Source: Azospirillum sp.
Lineage (GTDB): Bacteria > Pseudomonadota > Alphaproteobacteria > Azospirillales > Azospirillaceae
Direction of reading: 5' to 3'
Assembly: GCA_027486405.1 (NCBI GenBank)
Contig: JAIXPD010000050.1
Span: 1 to 43,008, forward strand
DNA length: 43,008 nucleotides
Shown: positions 10,729 to 19,256 of the stretch, one piece after another
Numbering within the stretch: position 1 is the first letter of the stretch
Layout: each line of letters starts with the position of its first letter
Notes under the pieces: model-generated
Told to the model about the DNA's origin: nothing
The model's input: only the letters and a program-made list of their open reading frames with translations
Databases searched by the model: none
Program-made: the position numbers and the translations under genes

Positions 10729-10809
10729 GGCTCCCTTCGCTGGCATTACCCAGACAGGTTCGATGGGTCTGATCTCAGCCGCGCACAGGATCGCGCGGCA
10801 CCCCAAGCC
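10729..10809 (-). promoter_or_regulatory. TPP riboswitch (THI box)
   Basis: Read on the minus strand the leader has all conserved TPP aptamer blocks in order: GGCTTGGGGTGCC, GCTGAGATCAGACCC, GAACCTGTCTGGGTAATGCC and AGCGAAGGGAGCC. The closing P1 helix pairs GGCT (10806-10809) with AGCC (10729-10732). The ribosome binding site of thiO is part of the 3' strand and the start codon is only five bases beyond P1, so ligand binding should block translation directly. Confidence 0.95.
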
Positions 10810-11076
10810 AATGGGGCGATAGTTCCGATCCGCCGCACGCATTGCAAGAAAAAAGTCACGGGTTCCCACGCGGGTCGACTGCGGGCCGACAGGCCGATCA
10901 CGGCGCGCGGCCGATTGTCTCAGCCGCCCCGCCAAAGCCAAGGCCGCGCCCGGTTCTGATACCAAAGAGTCACAGGACCTCGGGAATACCCGGATAACAA
11001 ACGAACGGCGAATTCGTACCATCGCCAACGATCTTCGCGCGCCCCGTCGCGACCGCCCTTGGACGTGAGCCTTCCC

Positions 11077-13173
11077 ATGCTGACTCTTTTCCGCACCCCC
11101 GCAAGCGCCACCGGCACCGTCGCCACGTCTCATCGGGCGTCGCCATCGCCCGCCAGTCCCCACCCGGCCAACACGCCCGGCGCGACACAGGCCCACCCCC
11201 CGTCGGCCGCCGAACCGCCGATCCGCACCCTCAGCCTGTCGGCGGCGGCGATCAGCCGCGACGCGCTGGCCCCTTTGACCTTTGCGGCGGGGGGACCGGC
11301 GTTGGTGGTCGGCTTCGTGTCCCCGCACGTCGATTTCCCGGCGGTGGCCCGCGCCACCAAGGCGGCGCTGCCGCCCGATTGCACGCTGCTGTTGGTCTCC
11401 ACCGCCGGGGAGCTGTGCGCGGCCCCCGGCCAACCGCTCTATTGCCCCACCGGGGACCGCTGGGACCGGGTGGTGTTGCAAGCCTTCAGCCCCCGCCTGT
11501 TCAGCGGCTTGAGCGTCCACACGGTTCCGCTGCATTGCGAGGACATCCGCAGCGGCGGCCCCCTGCGCCTGACCCAGACCCAGCGGGTGGAGGCGATCCA
11601 GGGCGAGTTGGAGCGCATCCGCGCGCCCTTCCCCATCGACAGCCGCGACACCGTGGCCCTGACCGTCCTGGACGGCCTGTCGTCCAGCGAAAGTTCGCTG
11701 ATGGAGGCGGTGTACCGCAGCGGGCGTTTCCCCTGCCTGTTCATCGGCGGGTCGGCCGGGGGAACGCTGGATTTCCAGCACACCCGCCTGTTCGACGGCG
11801 AACGGGTTCTGGAAAACGCGGCGGTGATCCTGTTTCTGAAGGTGGCCCCGGGGCTGCGCTATGGCGTGTTCAAAAGCCAGAATTTCCGCCCGACCGCGAC
11901 CCGCTTCACCATCGTGGACGCCGACCCGATCCGCCGCGTCGTGCGCCGGGTCATCGATCCCGACAGCTTCGAGGTGATGCGCTTCACCGACGCGCTCGCC
12001 GCCGCCCTGCATTGCCGACCGGAGGAGCTGTCCAGCCGCCTGGGCAAGAGCACCTTCGCCATCCAGATGGAGGATGAGCTGTATGTCCGCTCCGTCGCCG
12101 GATTCAATCTGGAGACGGGGGAGGCGACCTTTTATTGCGACGTGAACGCCGGGGATTCGCTGTTGTTGGTGGAGGCCACCGACTTCGCCCAGCAGACCGC
12201 CCAGGATCTCGCCGCCTATCTGCGCGGCAAACCCCGGCCGGTGGGGGTGATCCTGAACGACTGCATTCTGCGCCGCCTGAACAACGGCGATTCACTGGCG
12301 CGGGTGAACGCCTTCGATGGCATCACCGCCGCCGGTTTCTCCACCTTCGGCGAGCTGTTCGGGATCAACGTCAATCAAACCCTGTCGGCCCTGCTGTTCT
12401 TCGAAACACCGGAGGGGACCACGTTCACCGACGATGTCGTCGATCGCTTCCCCATCCATTACGCCCGTTTCCACAGCTCCTTCATCACCGCCCGTTACAA
12501 CCGCCTGCATCTGCTCAACCGCATCCGCAGCAGCATCATTGAACGGATGCGCGGCTATCTGGAGGCTCTGGTCAGCCTGCACAGCGGCGTGCAGGACACC
12601 GCCCGCTACGCCAGCCGGATCGGCGCGTCGATGGCCGCGATCCAAAACAGCCTCGATCTGCACGCCGCCTCCTTCGATGGCCACGCCGAACGCAAGGAGG
12701 CGCTGCTGCGGGAATTCACCCATCTCAGCCAGGTGGTCAAAGGCATCGAAGGCGTGCTGGGCGTGATCGACACCATCGCCGGTCAAACCAACCTGCTGGC
12801 GCTGAACGCCACCATCGAGGCCGCCCGCGCGGGCGACGCCGGGCGCGGCTTCGCCGTGGTGGCGAGCGAGGTGCGCAAGCTGGCCAACGACACCAAGCAA
12901 ACGCTGGGAACCACGCGGGGGGCGATTGGTCAGGTGATGACGTCGGTTGGTCAGGTGGGCGGCAAGCTGAACGAAACCGGCGATCGGATGGATGCCGCCG
13001 CGCACGACGCCGCCACCCTGCTGGACAGCATCCACGCGGTGGTGGTCGAGGTGACGACCGCCCAGAGCGAAATCGAAAGCCGCCTGGACGCGCTGAACCA
13101 GCACGCCCGCCGCATGGCCGAAATCAACGAGTATGTCAGCCGGTTGAAAAGCCTGGATCAGGCGGCGGAATGA
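11077..13173 (+). CDS. Soluble FIST-domain methyl-accepting chemotaxis protein
   Basis: A 698-residue cytoplasmic sensor. After a low-complexity Ala/Pro/Thr N-terminus (about 1-50), residues about 75-280 form a FIST_N domain and about 285-425 FIST_C ([30 protein letters not shown]). FIST domains are predicted to bind small ligands such as amino acids. The C-terminus is a short MCP signalling helix pair with the tip [20 protein letters not shown] and [13 protein letters not shown], which would contact CheA/CheW. No transmembrane segment or HAMP is present. ATG 11077 was chosen over TTG 11059 and GTG 11065. A STAS gene follows 99 bases later. Confidence 0.9.
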   Translation: MLTLFRTPASATGTVATSHRASPSPASPHPANTPGATQAHPPSAAEPPIRTLSLSAAAISRDALAPLTFAAGGPALVVGFVSPHVDFPAVARATKAALPPDCTLLLVSTAGELCAAPGQPLYCPTGDRWDRVVLQAFSPRLFSGLSVHTVPLHCEDIRSGGPLRLTQTQRVEAIQGELERIRAPFPIDSRDTVALTVLDGLSSSESSLMEAVYRSGRFPCLFIGGSAGGTLDFQHTRLFDGERVLENAAVILFLKVAPGLRYGVFKSQNFRPTATRFTIVDADPIRRVVRRVIDPDSFEVMRFTDALAAALHCRPEELSSRLGKSTFAIQMEDELYVRSVAGFNLETGEATFYCDVNAGDSLLLVEATDFAQQTAQDLAAYLRGKPRPVGVILNDCILRRLNNGDSLARVNAFDGITAAGFSTFGELFGINVNQTLSALLFFETPEGTTFTDDVVDRFPIHYARFHSSFITARYNRLHLLNRIRSSIIERMRGYLEALVSLHSGVQDTARYASRIGASMAAIQNSLDLHAASFDGHAERKEALLREFTHLSQVVKGIEGVLGVIDTIAGQTNLLALNATIEAARAGDAGRGFAVVASEVRKLANDTKQTLGTTRGAIGQVMTSVGQVGGKLNETGDRMDAAAHDAATLLDSIHAVVVEVTTAQSEIESRLDALNQHARRMAEINEYVSRLKSLDQAAE

Positions 13174-13272
13174 TGGGAGCGGGGCCAACCGCATGGTTGG
13201 CCTTGCGCCGCCCACGCGGTCATGGTCCCCTGCGTCATCACGGTTCCCCTTCAGCGCCAGGACACACACCGC

Positions 13273-13575
13273 ATGGAGTACGCCTTTACCACCGTCGATG
13301 GTCAGGACGGTGTTTTGCTGTCGGGGCGTTGCACCTACGACGACGCGCCCCGTTTCAACGCCATGCTGGCCGAATGGGATTTCACCGCCAACCCGGTGGT
13401 CCCGCTCGATCTGCGCTTTGTCACCTTCATCGATTCGGCCGCCATCGGGATGCTGTTCATCCTGTCCAACCGCTGCCGGGAGGCGGGCGGTCGCATCATC
13501 GCCAGCGGTGCCCCCGCCCACATCGTCAAGGCGCTGCGCCGCGCCGCCCTGGATCCCTACATCGAGTTTCGCTGA
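13273..13575 (+). CDS. STAS-domain protein (anti-sigma factor antagonist-like)
   Basis: A 100-residue single STAS domain. VVPLDLRFVTFIDSAAIGML includes the conserved D-S pair, with S55 the likely phosphorylation site as in SpoIIAA-type antagonists. Such proteins relay phosphorylation in partner-switching systems; no anti-sigma kinase is nearby, so the partner is unknown. Its position behind the FIST chemoreceptor suggests the two act in one signalling route. ATG 13273 (MEYAFTTVDG) has CAGGA upstream; the longer frame start lacks a site. Confidence 0.87.
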   Translation: MEYAFTTVDGQDGVLLSGRCTYDDAPRFNAMLAEWDFTANPVVPLDLRFVTFIDSAAIGMLFILSNRCREAGGRIIASGAPAHIVKALRRAALDPYIEFR

Positions 13576-13921
13576 CACCACGTTCCACGGATCATCGCGG
13601 TTCGTGACAGAGGTGCGACACGCTGGCGCGGCGCGCGGTGGTCCGGGCTGCGCTCAGGACTCTGCTGTGCGAATAAGCGGCCTTGCCGCACGGACGAAAA
13701 AGAGAATTTCCATCAAACGAAGACGATCAAAAGATGATCTTTCAATCATCCTGATTTTCATTGTGGATGTTCCGCGAACCAACACAACACACAAACCGTT
13801 GTTTTGTTGATGAGCCGCGCAAACGTGTCACAAACTGACGAATTATTTTCTTTCCGTGAAATCCGGACGCAACCATCCCATCCTACAAAAGAAGGAGACC
13901 ACGACAACACGAGGTTCGGCC
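13576..13921. other. AT-richer intergenic region
   Basis: A 346-base gap that is clearly richer in A+T than its surroundings. It holds a small stem GATGAT-CTTTCA-ATCATC (near 13733-13750) and several AAC/ACA-rich runs, and likely carries the promoter of the small gene at 13922. No gene or known RNA family recognised. Confidence 0.4.
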
Positions 13922-14125
13922 ATGAAAGTGACCATCTCGCCTTGCGGTTCCGATCACACGCGCCGCTCATCGACCCAGTCGACCCAGAAAACCCAGCTGT
14001 TCGAACTGGCCCAAGCGATCCACGACGATTGTCCCGATGACATGATCGTCGAAATCCTCGACAGCCATGGCGTCCGCGAGGCGGTGTTCGGCGCGGTGGA
14101 GGACAACTCCATCGAACTGTTCTGA
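13922..14125 (+). CDS. Small acidic hypothetical protein
   Basis: A 67-residue protein beginning MKVTISPCGSDHTRR. The C-terminal two thirds (LFELAQAIHDDCPDDMIVE, then VREAVFGAVEDNSIELF) look like a compact alpha/beta fold and are strongly acidic. Not recognised. ATG 13922 has GAGG about ten bases upstream. It lies alone between the STAS gene and a tRNA-Leu on the other strand. Confidence 0.6.
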   Translation: MKVTISPCGSDHTRRSSTQSTQKTQLFELAQAIHDDCPDDMIVEILDSHGVREAVFGAVEDNSIELF

Positions 14126-14182
14126 TCGCAACGGCCACAGCCCAGCGAACCGATTCCCTCACCATCAAACCGGCCCAAGGTC

Positions 14183-14230
14183 ACGGGCCAACGCAAAACG
14201 GGCCAACGCCAAACGGGCCAAACGCCAAAA
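14183..14230. repeat. 15-bp tandem repeat, three copies
   Basis: The unit ACGGGCCAACGCAAA is repeated at 14183-14197 and 14198-14212 and, with one inserted A, from 14213. The third copy runs straight into the stem of the tRNA-Leu terminator. It could be slippage product; no function is evident. Confidence 0.6.
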
Positions 14231-14260
14231 ACGCTTCACGCCCGGACCGGCGAAGCGTTT
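14229..14260 (-). terminator. Intrinsic terminator of tRNA-Leu
   Basis: On the minus strand AAACGCTTC pairs with GAAGCGTTT (9 bp, loop of 14 bases) and is followed by further T residues, the layout of a rho-independent terminator. It lies about 115 bases downstream of tRNA-Leu on that strand. Confidence 0.6.
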
Positions 14261-14375
14261 CAAATCGACCTATCATGGATGGGGAGGTTTGGGCGGCGGG
14301 CGGCGGATGTGACGCTGTTGCGTCGCTCCGCCTCGCCTGCCTTGCTGCCTGTCACACGCTCCGCTTGGGAGTGAG

Positions 14376-14460
14376 TGGTGCGGTCGAGAAGACTCGAACT
14401 TCCACGGGTTGCCCCACAGCGACCTCAACGCTGCGCGTCTACCAATTCCGCCACGACCGC
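14376..14460 (-). tRNA. tRNA-Leu (GAG)
   Basis: An 85-base class II tRNA with encoded CCA. The acceptor pairs GCGGTCG with CGACCGC; the anticodon stem-loop is CAGCG-TTGAGGT-CGCTG, giving anticodon GAG; a long variable arm (TGGGGCAACCCGTGG) and a standard T-arm (GTTCGAGTC) follow. Confidence 0.97.
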
Positions 14461-14593
14461 ACGAGGCTGGTAGACCCGAGGTACGCTTGCGCGCCTCATC
14501 GGGTGGAGCGGGTAGATATCAGCTTCCCGAAGCGCGATCAAGCGTTACAATCACCTTCCACGCAGAAAATTGTCAAAAGGCCGTTTTTTCCCG

Positions 14594-15328
14594 ATGACCA
14601 CCCCGCCCGCCAGCGCCGCCGCCAGCCCGCCCGCCCCCGCCCCAACCCAGCGCCCCCCCATCGAATGGCGCATCTCCGACGAGCCGGTCCCCTACCCGGA
14701 GGCGATGGCCGCCATGGAGGAGCGGGTGGAGGCCATCCGCGCCGGAACCGCGCCGGAACTGGTCTGGCTGCTGGAACACCCGCCGCTCTACACCGCCGGA
14801 ACCAGCGCGCGGGACGAGGATCTGTTGGACGCCACCCGCTTTCCGGTCTACCGCAGCGGGCGCGGCGGCCAGTTCACCTATCATGGGCCGGGCCAGCGCG
14901 TGGCCTATGTCATGCTCGACCTGAAGGCGCGCGGGGCCGACATCCGCGCCTATGTCCGCGATCTGGAGGAATGGATCATCCAGACCCTGGCCTCCTTCAC
15001 CATCAAGGGCGAACGGCGCGAGGGCCGCGTCGGCATCTGGGTGGACAAGGCCCCCTATGGCGGCCTGCGCGGGCAAGAGGACAAGATCGCCGCCATCGGC
15101 GTGCGGGTGCGGCGCTGGGTCAGCTTTCACGGCATCGCGCTGAATGTGGAGCCGGACCTCAGCCACTTCACCGGCATCGTGCCGTGCGGCATCAACGAGC
15201 ACGGCGTCACCTCGCTGGTCGCGCTGGGGCATCCGGTGACGATGGACGACGTGGATTCGGCCCTGATCGCCGCCTGGCCGACCGTGTTCGGCGGGCTGAT
15301 GCGCGGCGAGGAGGAGGGCGCGGCCTGA
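14594..15328 (+). CDS. lipB: Octanoyltransferase LipB
   Basis: A 244-residue enzyme that moves octanoyl groups from acyl carrier protein to lipoyl domains, the first step of lipoate synthesis. Motifs: [12 protein letters not shown] at about 90-101, catalytic lysine K164 in [10 protein letters not shown] and catalytic cysteine C198 in GIVPCGI. The N-terminus has a proline/alanine-rich stretch. Start at ATG 14594 (MTTPPAS); an upstream TTG in frame is less likely. No lipA nearby. Confidence 0.95.
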   Translation: MTTPPASAAASPPAPAPTQRPPIEWRISDEPVPYPEAMAAMEERVEAIRAGTAPELVWLLEHPPLYTAGTSARDEDLLDATRFPVYRSGRGGQFTYHGPGQRVAYVMLDLKARGADIRAYVRDLEEWIIQTLASFTIKGERREGRVGIWVDKAPYGGLRGQEDKIAAIGVRVRRWVSFHGIALNVEPDLSHFTGIVPCGINEHGVTSLVALGHPVTMDDVDSALIAAWPTVFGGLMRGEEEGAA

Positions 15329-15367
15329 CCGACAAAGCGCGGTGATGGAAACGGTGCGCGGCGGGGG

Positions 15368-15952
15368 TCAGTTCGGCTTTTTGGCCGCGCCCCCCGACGG
15401 CACCGGCTGATAGCTGCCGCCGGTCTTCGGGTCCTGCCCTTCGTTCATCACCCGCACATCCTCGTTGGTGATGGTCTGGATGGTGCAAGCGGTCGAATCG
15501 CCGTCGCGGAACAGGTAGATCAGCTTGCGGTCGGCCTTTTTCTGCGGGTCGTACAGGTTCAGCCCATGACCGAAGGCCACCCCGACCACCTCGCCTTTGA
15601 AATAGGCGCGGAAACGCAGCGGCGACAATTCGCGGAACCGGCGGGCGGCGCACTCCTTGCTCAGCTCCTTTTCAAACTTGCCGACCTTGCGCCATTCCTG
15701 GTTCGACCGGATCGTCACCCATTGCGGCGGCTTTGGAAACTGCACCAGCGGTGGGGCGCTGGGCAGATCACTGCTGGGCGGGATCGGTGGCAGATGCCCC
15801 GGTTCTGTGCGCTCCATCGCGCTCGCCAGCGCCGGGACGGGTGTGACCACTGGCAGCGCCACAGCCAAAAGCGCCCCGGTCACGGCCACCATGGCCAACC
15901 CACCGCGCCGCGCCCGGATCGCCGGGCGGCTCCCCCGCTCAGATCCGCACAT
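15368..15952 (-). CDS. Secreted hypothetical protein
   Basis: A 194-residue protein with a long basic N-terminus followed by a hydrophobic segment (MVAVTGALLAVALPVV) and an ALA-SA cleavage-like site at about residue 45, so probably exported. The mature part is rich in basic and aromatic residues with single cysteines in ECAARRF and TACTIQT, and has a proline-rich entry (LPPIPPSSDLPSAPPLVQFP). No family recognised. ATG 15952 overlaps the end of the preceding gene by 14 bases, suggesting coupling; an internal ATG at 15889 is the alternative. Confidence 0.6.
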   Translation of the reverse strand: MCGSERGSRPAIRARRGGLAMVAVTGALLAVALPVVTPVPALASAMERTEPGHLPPIPPSSDLPSAPPLVQFPKPPQWVTIRSNQEWRKVGKFEKELSKECAARRFRELSPLRFRAYFKGEVVGVAFGHGLNLYDPQKKADRKLIYLFRDGDSTACTIQTITNEDVRVMNEGQDPKTGGSYQPVPSGGAAKKPN

Positions 15953-16907
15953 CGAACCCCTGCTTCTGTATCTCTTTGCCCATCGACGCCGCCGCCTTGG
16001 CCCCCTGCTCGCCAAAGGCGGCGGACAGCACGCCTTTCAAATCCAGCGTCAGGCGCAGCGGTTCGCCATCCTTGGGCGCGTTCTGCGGCGTCAGGGTGGC
16101 GCTGCCCGTCAAGCCGTCGGGCGCACTGGTCATGCTCTTTTGCAGCGCGCCCATGATCTTGTCCAACTCGTCCTTGCTGAAACCGTCGGCCTTGATCGTC
16201 AGCCCCTCCGACTGGGCGTTCAGCGCCGTGGCGGAGCGCTCCGCACCGGAGATCGCCGTCTTGCCGTCGGTCACGGCAAAGGCGCTGTCGGTGGTGCGCG
16301 CCATCGCCAGCGTGGTGCGATCAAAGCTGATCGACAGGGTTTTGCCGCCCTGCTCCAGCACCAGATCAATGTTGGTGGCCTCCACCGCCACGCCGGTGCG
16401 CTCGTGGCTCTCGGCGTTGGCGACGGCGACGGGCTGCCCGGCCCCGCTGTTCATGTCGGCAAAGGCGGCCTTGCGGTCCTGCTCGTTGAATTTTCCGGTG
16501 AAGCCCTTCACCGCCTCGTCGATCTTGTCGTCATCCAGGCCAAAGGCCTTGAGCATCCGGCCCAAATCCTCGCCCATCGCGCTCATCACCTGATCGAGCT
16601 GGTCGGCGAAGGCGTCGTTGTACGCCTTCAACCCGTCCAACTGGCTGAGCGCGCCATCGGCCTGGGCCACCCCGGCCTGCGCGGCGGCACCGGCCCCATC
16701 GGCCAGACCACGCAACGGCTTGGTCAGATCCTCCAAACCGGCGCTGAGGAGAAACGCCGGATCGGCGGTGTCCTTCGGCGGGGCGGCGGACGCCTTGCGG
16801 GCGTCGGCCTCGCCGGGCTTTCCGGTCGCCTTGTCCTTCGCCTCCGCCGCCTTGGTGAAGGCGTTGGAGAGCATGGATTTCAAAGTGCCGATGTCCGACC
16901 CGATCAC
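15939..16907 (-). CDS. Hypothetical protein
   Basis: A 322-residue soluble protein I cannot place. The first 100 residues are rich in Ala, Lys, Asp and Gly with helical character; the rest alternates beta-like strands (TNIDLVLEQGGKTLSISFD, LRLTLDLKGVLSAAFGE). No signal peptide, membrane segment or known motif. I choose GTG 16907 because GGGAGG lies six bases before it; in-frame ATGs at 16925 and 16958 have no site. It is followed by an overlapping gene for a secreted protein, so the two probably form an operon. Confidence 0.6.
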   Translation of the reverse strand: MIGSDIGTLKSMLSNAFTKAAEAKDKATGKPGEADARKASAAPPKDTADPAFLLSAGLEDLTKPLRGLADGAGAAAQAGVAQADGALSQLDGLKAYNDAFADQLDQVMSAMGEDLGRMLKAFGLDDDKIDEAVKGFTGKFNEQDRKAAFADMNSGAGQPVAVANAESHERTGVAVEATNIDLVLEQGGKTLSISFDRTTLAMARTTDSAFAVTDGKTAISGAERSATALNAQSEGLTIKADGFSKDELDKIMGALQKSMTSAPDGLTGSATLTPQNAPKDGEPLRLTLDLKGVLSAAFGEQGAKAAASMGKEIQKQGFDVRI

Positions 16908-17033
16908 GACCGCCTCCCACCCCATGCGCCAGCCGGGCGCGTCACAGCCCACACCCACCCGGTGCGTTGCCCCGCCATCATGCTGCGGCCGACACGGTTA
17001 GCGGAGTCCTAATGCGACGTGCCGCGCGCGCCG

Positions 17034-17351
17034 TCACAGGGTCGGGCGCTGTTCGAACACACCATCCCCCGGATCGTCGGCCGCCGACTGGGTGATGCCG
17101 CTGACGCGCGCGGCGGGCGGGCCGTCCTGGCAGGCCGCCAGCATGCGGTCCACCGCCGCCGCCGGACCGGCGAACAGCGCCTCCACCGTGCCATCGGCGC
17201 GGTTGCGCACCCAGCCCGACAGGCCGAGGCTGCGGGCGGTTTCCACCGTCCAGCCGCGATACCACACGCCCTGAACCCGCCCACCGATGCGGGCCAACAC
17301 CGCCGTGCGCGCCGTCTCGCCCACCGTCTCGTCCACCGTCTCGTCCATCAT
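17034..17351 (-). CDS. Acylphosphatase
   Basis: A 105-residue enzyme that hydrolyses carboxyl-phosphate bonds. The signature GRVQGVWYRGW carries catalytic arginine R32, and GWVRNRADGTVEA carries the catalytic asparagine N50. A repeated acidic-threonine stretch (DETVDETVGET) precedes the domain. ATG 17351 with AAGGG upstream. It lies 33 bases downstream of fadD on the same strand and may be read from it. Confidence 0.94.
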   Translation of the reverse strand: MMDETVDETVGETARTAVLARIGGRVQGVWYRGWTVETARSLGLSGWVRNRADGTVEALFAGPAAAVDRMLAACQDGPPAARVSGITQSAADDPGDGVFEQRPTL

Positions 17352-17384
17352 GCCCTTACCCCCGTGCTTCTCCGCCCCGCGCAA

Positions 17385-19106
17385 TCACCCCTGGGCGCGC
17401 TTGCGCTCCTCCTCGTCCAGCAGGGCCTTGCGCGAGAGTTTGCCGATCATGGTTTTCGGCAATTCGCTGCGGAATTCAATCAGCTTGGGCATTTCGATGG
17501 GCGACAGCTTGTCCTGAAGGAAGGCGATCAGTTCGTCGGCGGTCAGGCTGTGGCCATCGTCGATGCGGACATAGGCCTTCACCGTCTGGCCGCGATACTC
17601 GTCCGGCACCCCGGCCACCACGCATTCGGCGACGGCGGGGTGCAGATAGATCGCCTCCTCCACGTTGCGGGGATAGACGTTGAAGCCGCTGCACAGGATC
17701 ATGTCCTTGATGCGGTCCACGATGGTGGTGAAGCCGTCCGCGTCCATCACGCCGACGTCGCCGGTGTGGAGCCGCCCGTCAACCAGCGTCTCCGCCGTTT
17801 CCTTGGGCTTGTTCCAATAGCCCTTCATCACCTGCGGGCCACGGATGCAGACCTCGCCCTTTTCACCGGGCGGCAGAACGCGGCGCGGTTCGTCCAGGCT
17901 GACGATCTCGATCACCGTGCCGGGCAGCGGCAGGCCGATGGATCCCTTCTTGGTCGAGTGCAGCACAGCCGGGTTGACGGTGGCGACCGGCGAGGATTCC
18001 GACAGGCCATAGCCCTCCACCAGCGTGCAGCCCGTCGTCCGCTCGAACGCCTCCTTCACCTCCAGCGGCAGCGGCGCGCCGCCGGACATGCAAAAGCGGA
18101 TGGAGGACAGATCGAATTCGGACAGCCGCTTGTGATGGTTGATCGCGGTGTAGATGGTCGGCACGGCGGGGAACAGGGTGATCCGTTCCTTGGCCAGCGT
18201 CTCCATCACCTGGTCCAACTCGAAACGCGGCAGCAGAACGATTTCCGCCCCGGTGTGCAGGCCGAAATTCATCACCGTGGTCATGGCGAAGACGTGGAAC
18301 AGCGGCAGCACGCCCAGCAGCTTGTCCGGCCCGCCGGTGTCGCCGGGGCGGCACACGCGGGCCTGATACCACACCGCGCATTGGACGACGTTGGCGTACA
18401 GGTTGGCGTGGGTCAGCATCGCCCCCTTGGGCACGCCGGTGGTCCCGCCGGTGTATTGCAACACCGCGACATCCTCCACCGCGTCCACCGCAACAGGGGC
18501 CGGGCGTCCGTCGTTGTCGATCAGCGTGGCAAAGGGCAGATGCTGGTCGTCCTTGGGGATCGCCGCGATCTCCGCCCGCTTGGCGATGGGGAACAGCCAG
18601 TTTTTCGGAAAGGGCAGGATCTCCGCCATCTTGCAGATGACCAGACGCTTCAGCGGCGTTTGCGTCAGCATCCGCGCCATCTTGTCGTGCAGCAGCTTCA
18701 GATCCAGCGTCACCATCAGGCTGACGCCGCTGTCGGTGATCTGGTGCACCAATTCACGGTCGGCGTAGAGCGGGTTGAAATTCACCACCACGCCCCCGGC
18801 CTTCAGAATCCCAAAGAAGCAGATGACCGAATAGGGCGTGTTGGGCAGGAACAGGCCGACCCGCGTGCCCTTGGTCACGCCCGCCGCCTGGAAGCCGCGC
18901 GCGGCCTTGTCCACCAGCTCGCCCACCTTGCGGTAGCTGTAGATTTTTCCCAGGAAGTTCAGGCAGTTGCGATCGGCGTGGCGGGCCACGGCGTCGTCGA
19001 TCAGGCGGGTCAGCGGCAGCGCCGGGATCGGCATCGCCCAATCCACCCCCGCCGGGTAGGAGGCCAGCCACGGAAAAGCGGTTGCAGGGTTTGCCGTGTC
19101 GCCCAT
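17385..19106 (-). CDS. Long-chain acyl-CoA ligase (FadD-like)
   Basis: A 573-residue AMP-forming ligase that activates fatty acids to acyl-CoA. Motifs: P-loop LQYTGGTTGVPKGAMLTH, GYGLSESSP, the ATP-binding GEVCIRGPQVMKGYWN and DRIKDMILCSGFNVYP linker, and the C-terminal lysine in ELPKTMIGKLSRKAL. Length and motif order match FadD. ATG 19106 follows GGGGAG. No signal peptide; membrane-associated at most. Chain-length preference cannot be read from sequence. Confidence 0.93.
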   Translation of the reverse strand: MGDTANPATAFPWLASYPAGVDWAMPIPALPLTRLIDDAVARHADRNCLNFLGKIYSYRKVGELVDKAARGFQAAGVTKGTRVGLFLPNTPYSVICFFGILKAGGVVVNFNPLYADRELVHQITDSGVSLMVTLDLKLLHDKMARMLTQTPLKRLVICKMAEILPFPKNWLFPIAKRAEIAAIPKDDQHLPFATLIDNDGRPAPVAVDAVEDVAVLQYTGGTTGVPKGAMLTHANLYANVVQCAVWYQARVCRPGDTGGPDKLLGVLPLFHVFAMTTVMNFGLHTGAEIVLLPRFELDQVMETLAKERITLFPAVPTIYTAINHHKRLSEFDLSSIRFCMSGGAPLPLEVKEAFERTTGCTLVEGYGLSESSPVATVNPAVLHSTKKGSIGLPLPGTVIEIVSLDEPRRVLPPGEKGEVCIRGPQVMKGYWNKPKETAETLVDGRLHTGDVGVMDADGFTTIVDRIKDMILCSGFNVYPRNVEEAIYLHPAVAECVVAGVPDEYRGQTVKAYVRIDDGHSLTADELIAFLQDKLSPIEMPKLIEFRSELPKTMIGKLSRKALLDEEERKRAQG

Positions 19107-19171
19107 GCGTGTTCTCCCCATTGACGTGTCTTGTGCGGGCGCTCTGCGGCGTCCGTTGGGGCAATCTTATA

Positions 19172-19197
19172 CCCTATAGGGCAGGACTGTCCCCTAT
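19172..19197. promoter_or_regulatory. Palindromic candidate operator upstream of fadD-like gene
   Basis: CCCTATAGGG is a perfect palindrome, and its right half ATAGGG is repeated inverted as CCCTAT ten bases on. It lies 66-91 bases upstream of the acyl-CoA ligase start and overlaps a TATAAG hexamer on the minus strand. Position and symmetry suggest an operator; the regulator is not known. Confidence 0.35.
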
Positions 19198-19256
19198 GAC
19201 CTGCACATGGTGCGGCCAGACCACGACACAAGGGGAGGAAAAAACACCACGCGCGG

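Noticed and set aside
17019..19124. A 701-codon plus-strand open frame
   Set aside because: Antisense to acylphosphatase and the acyl-CoA ligase, no domain, shadow-type composition.
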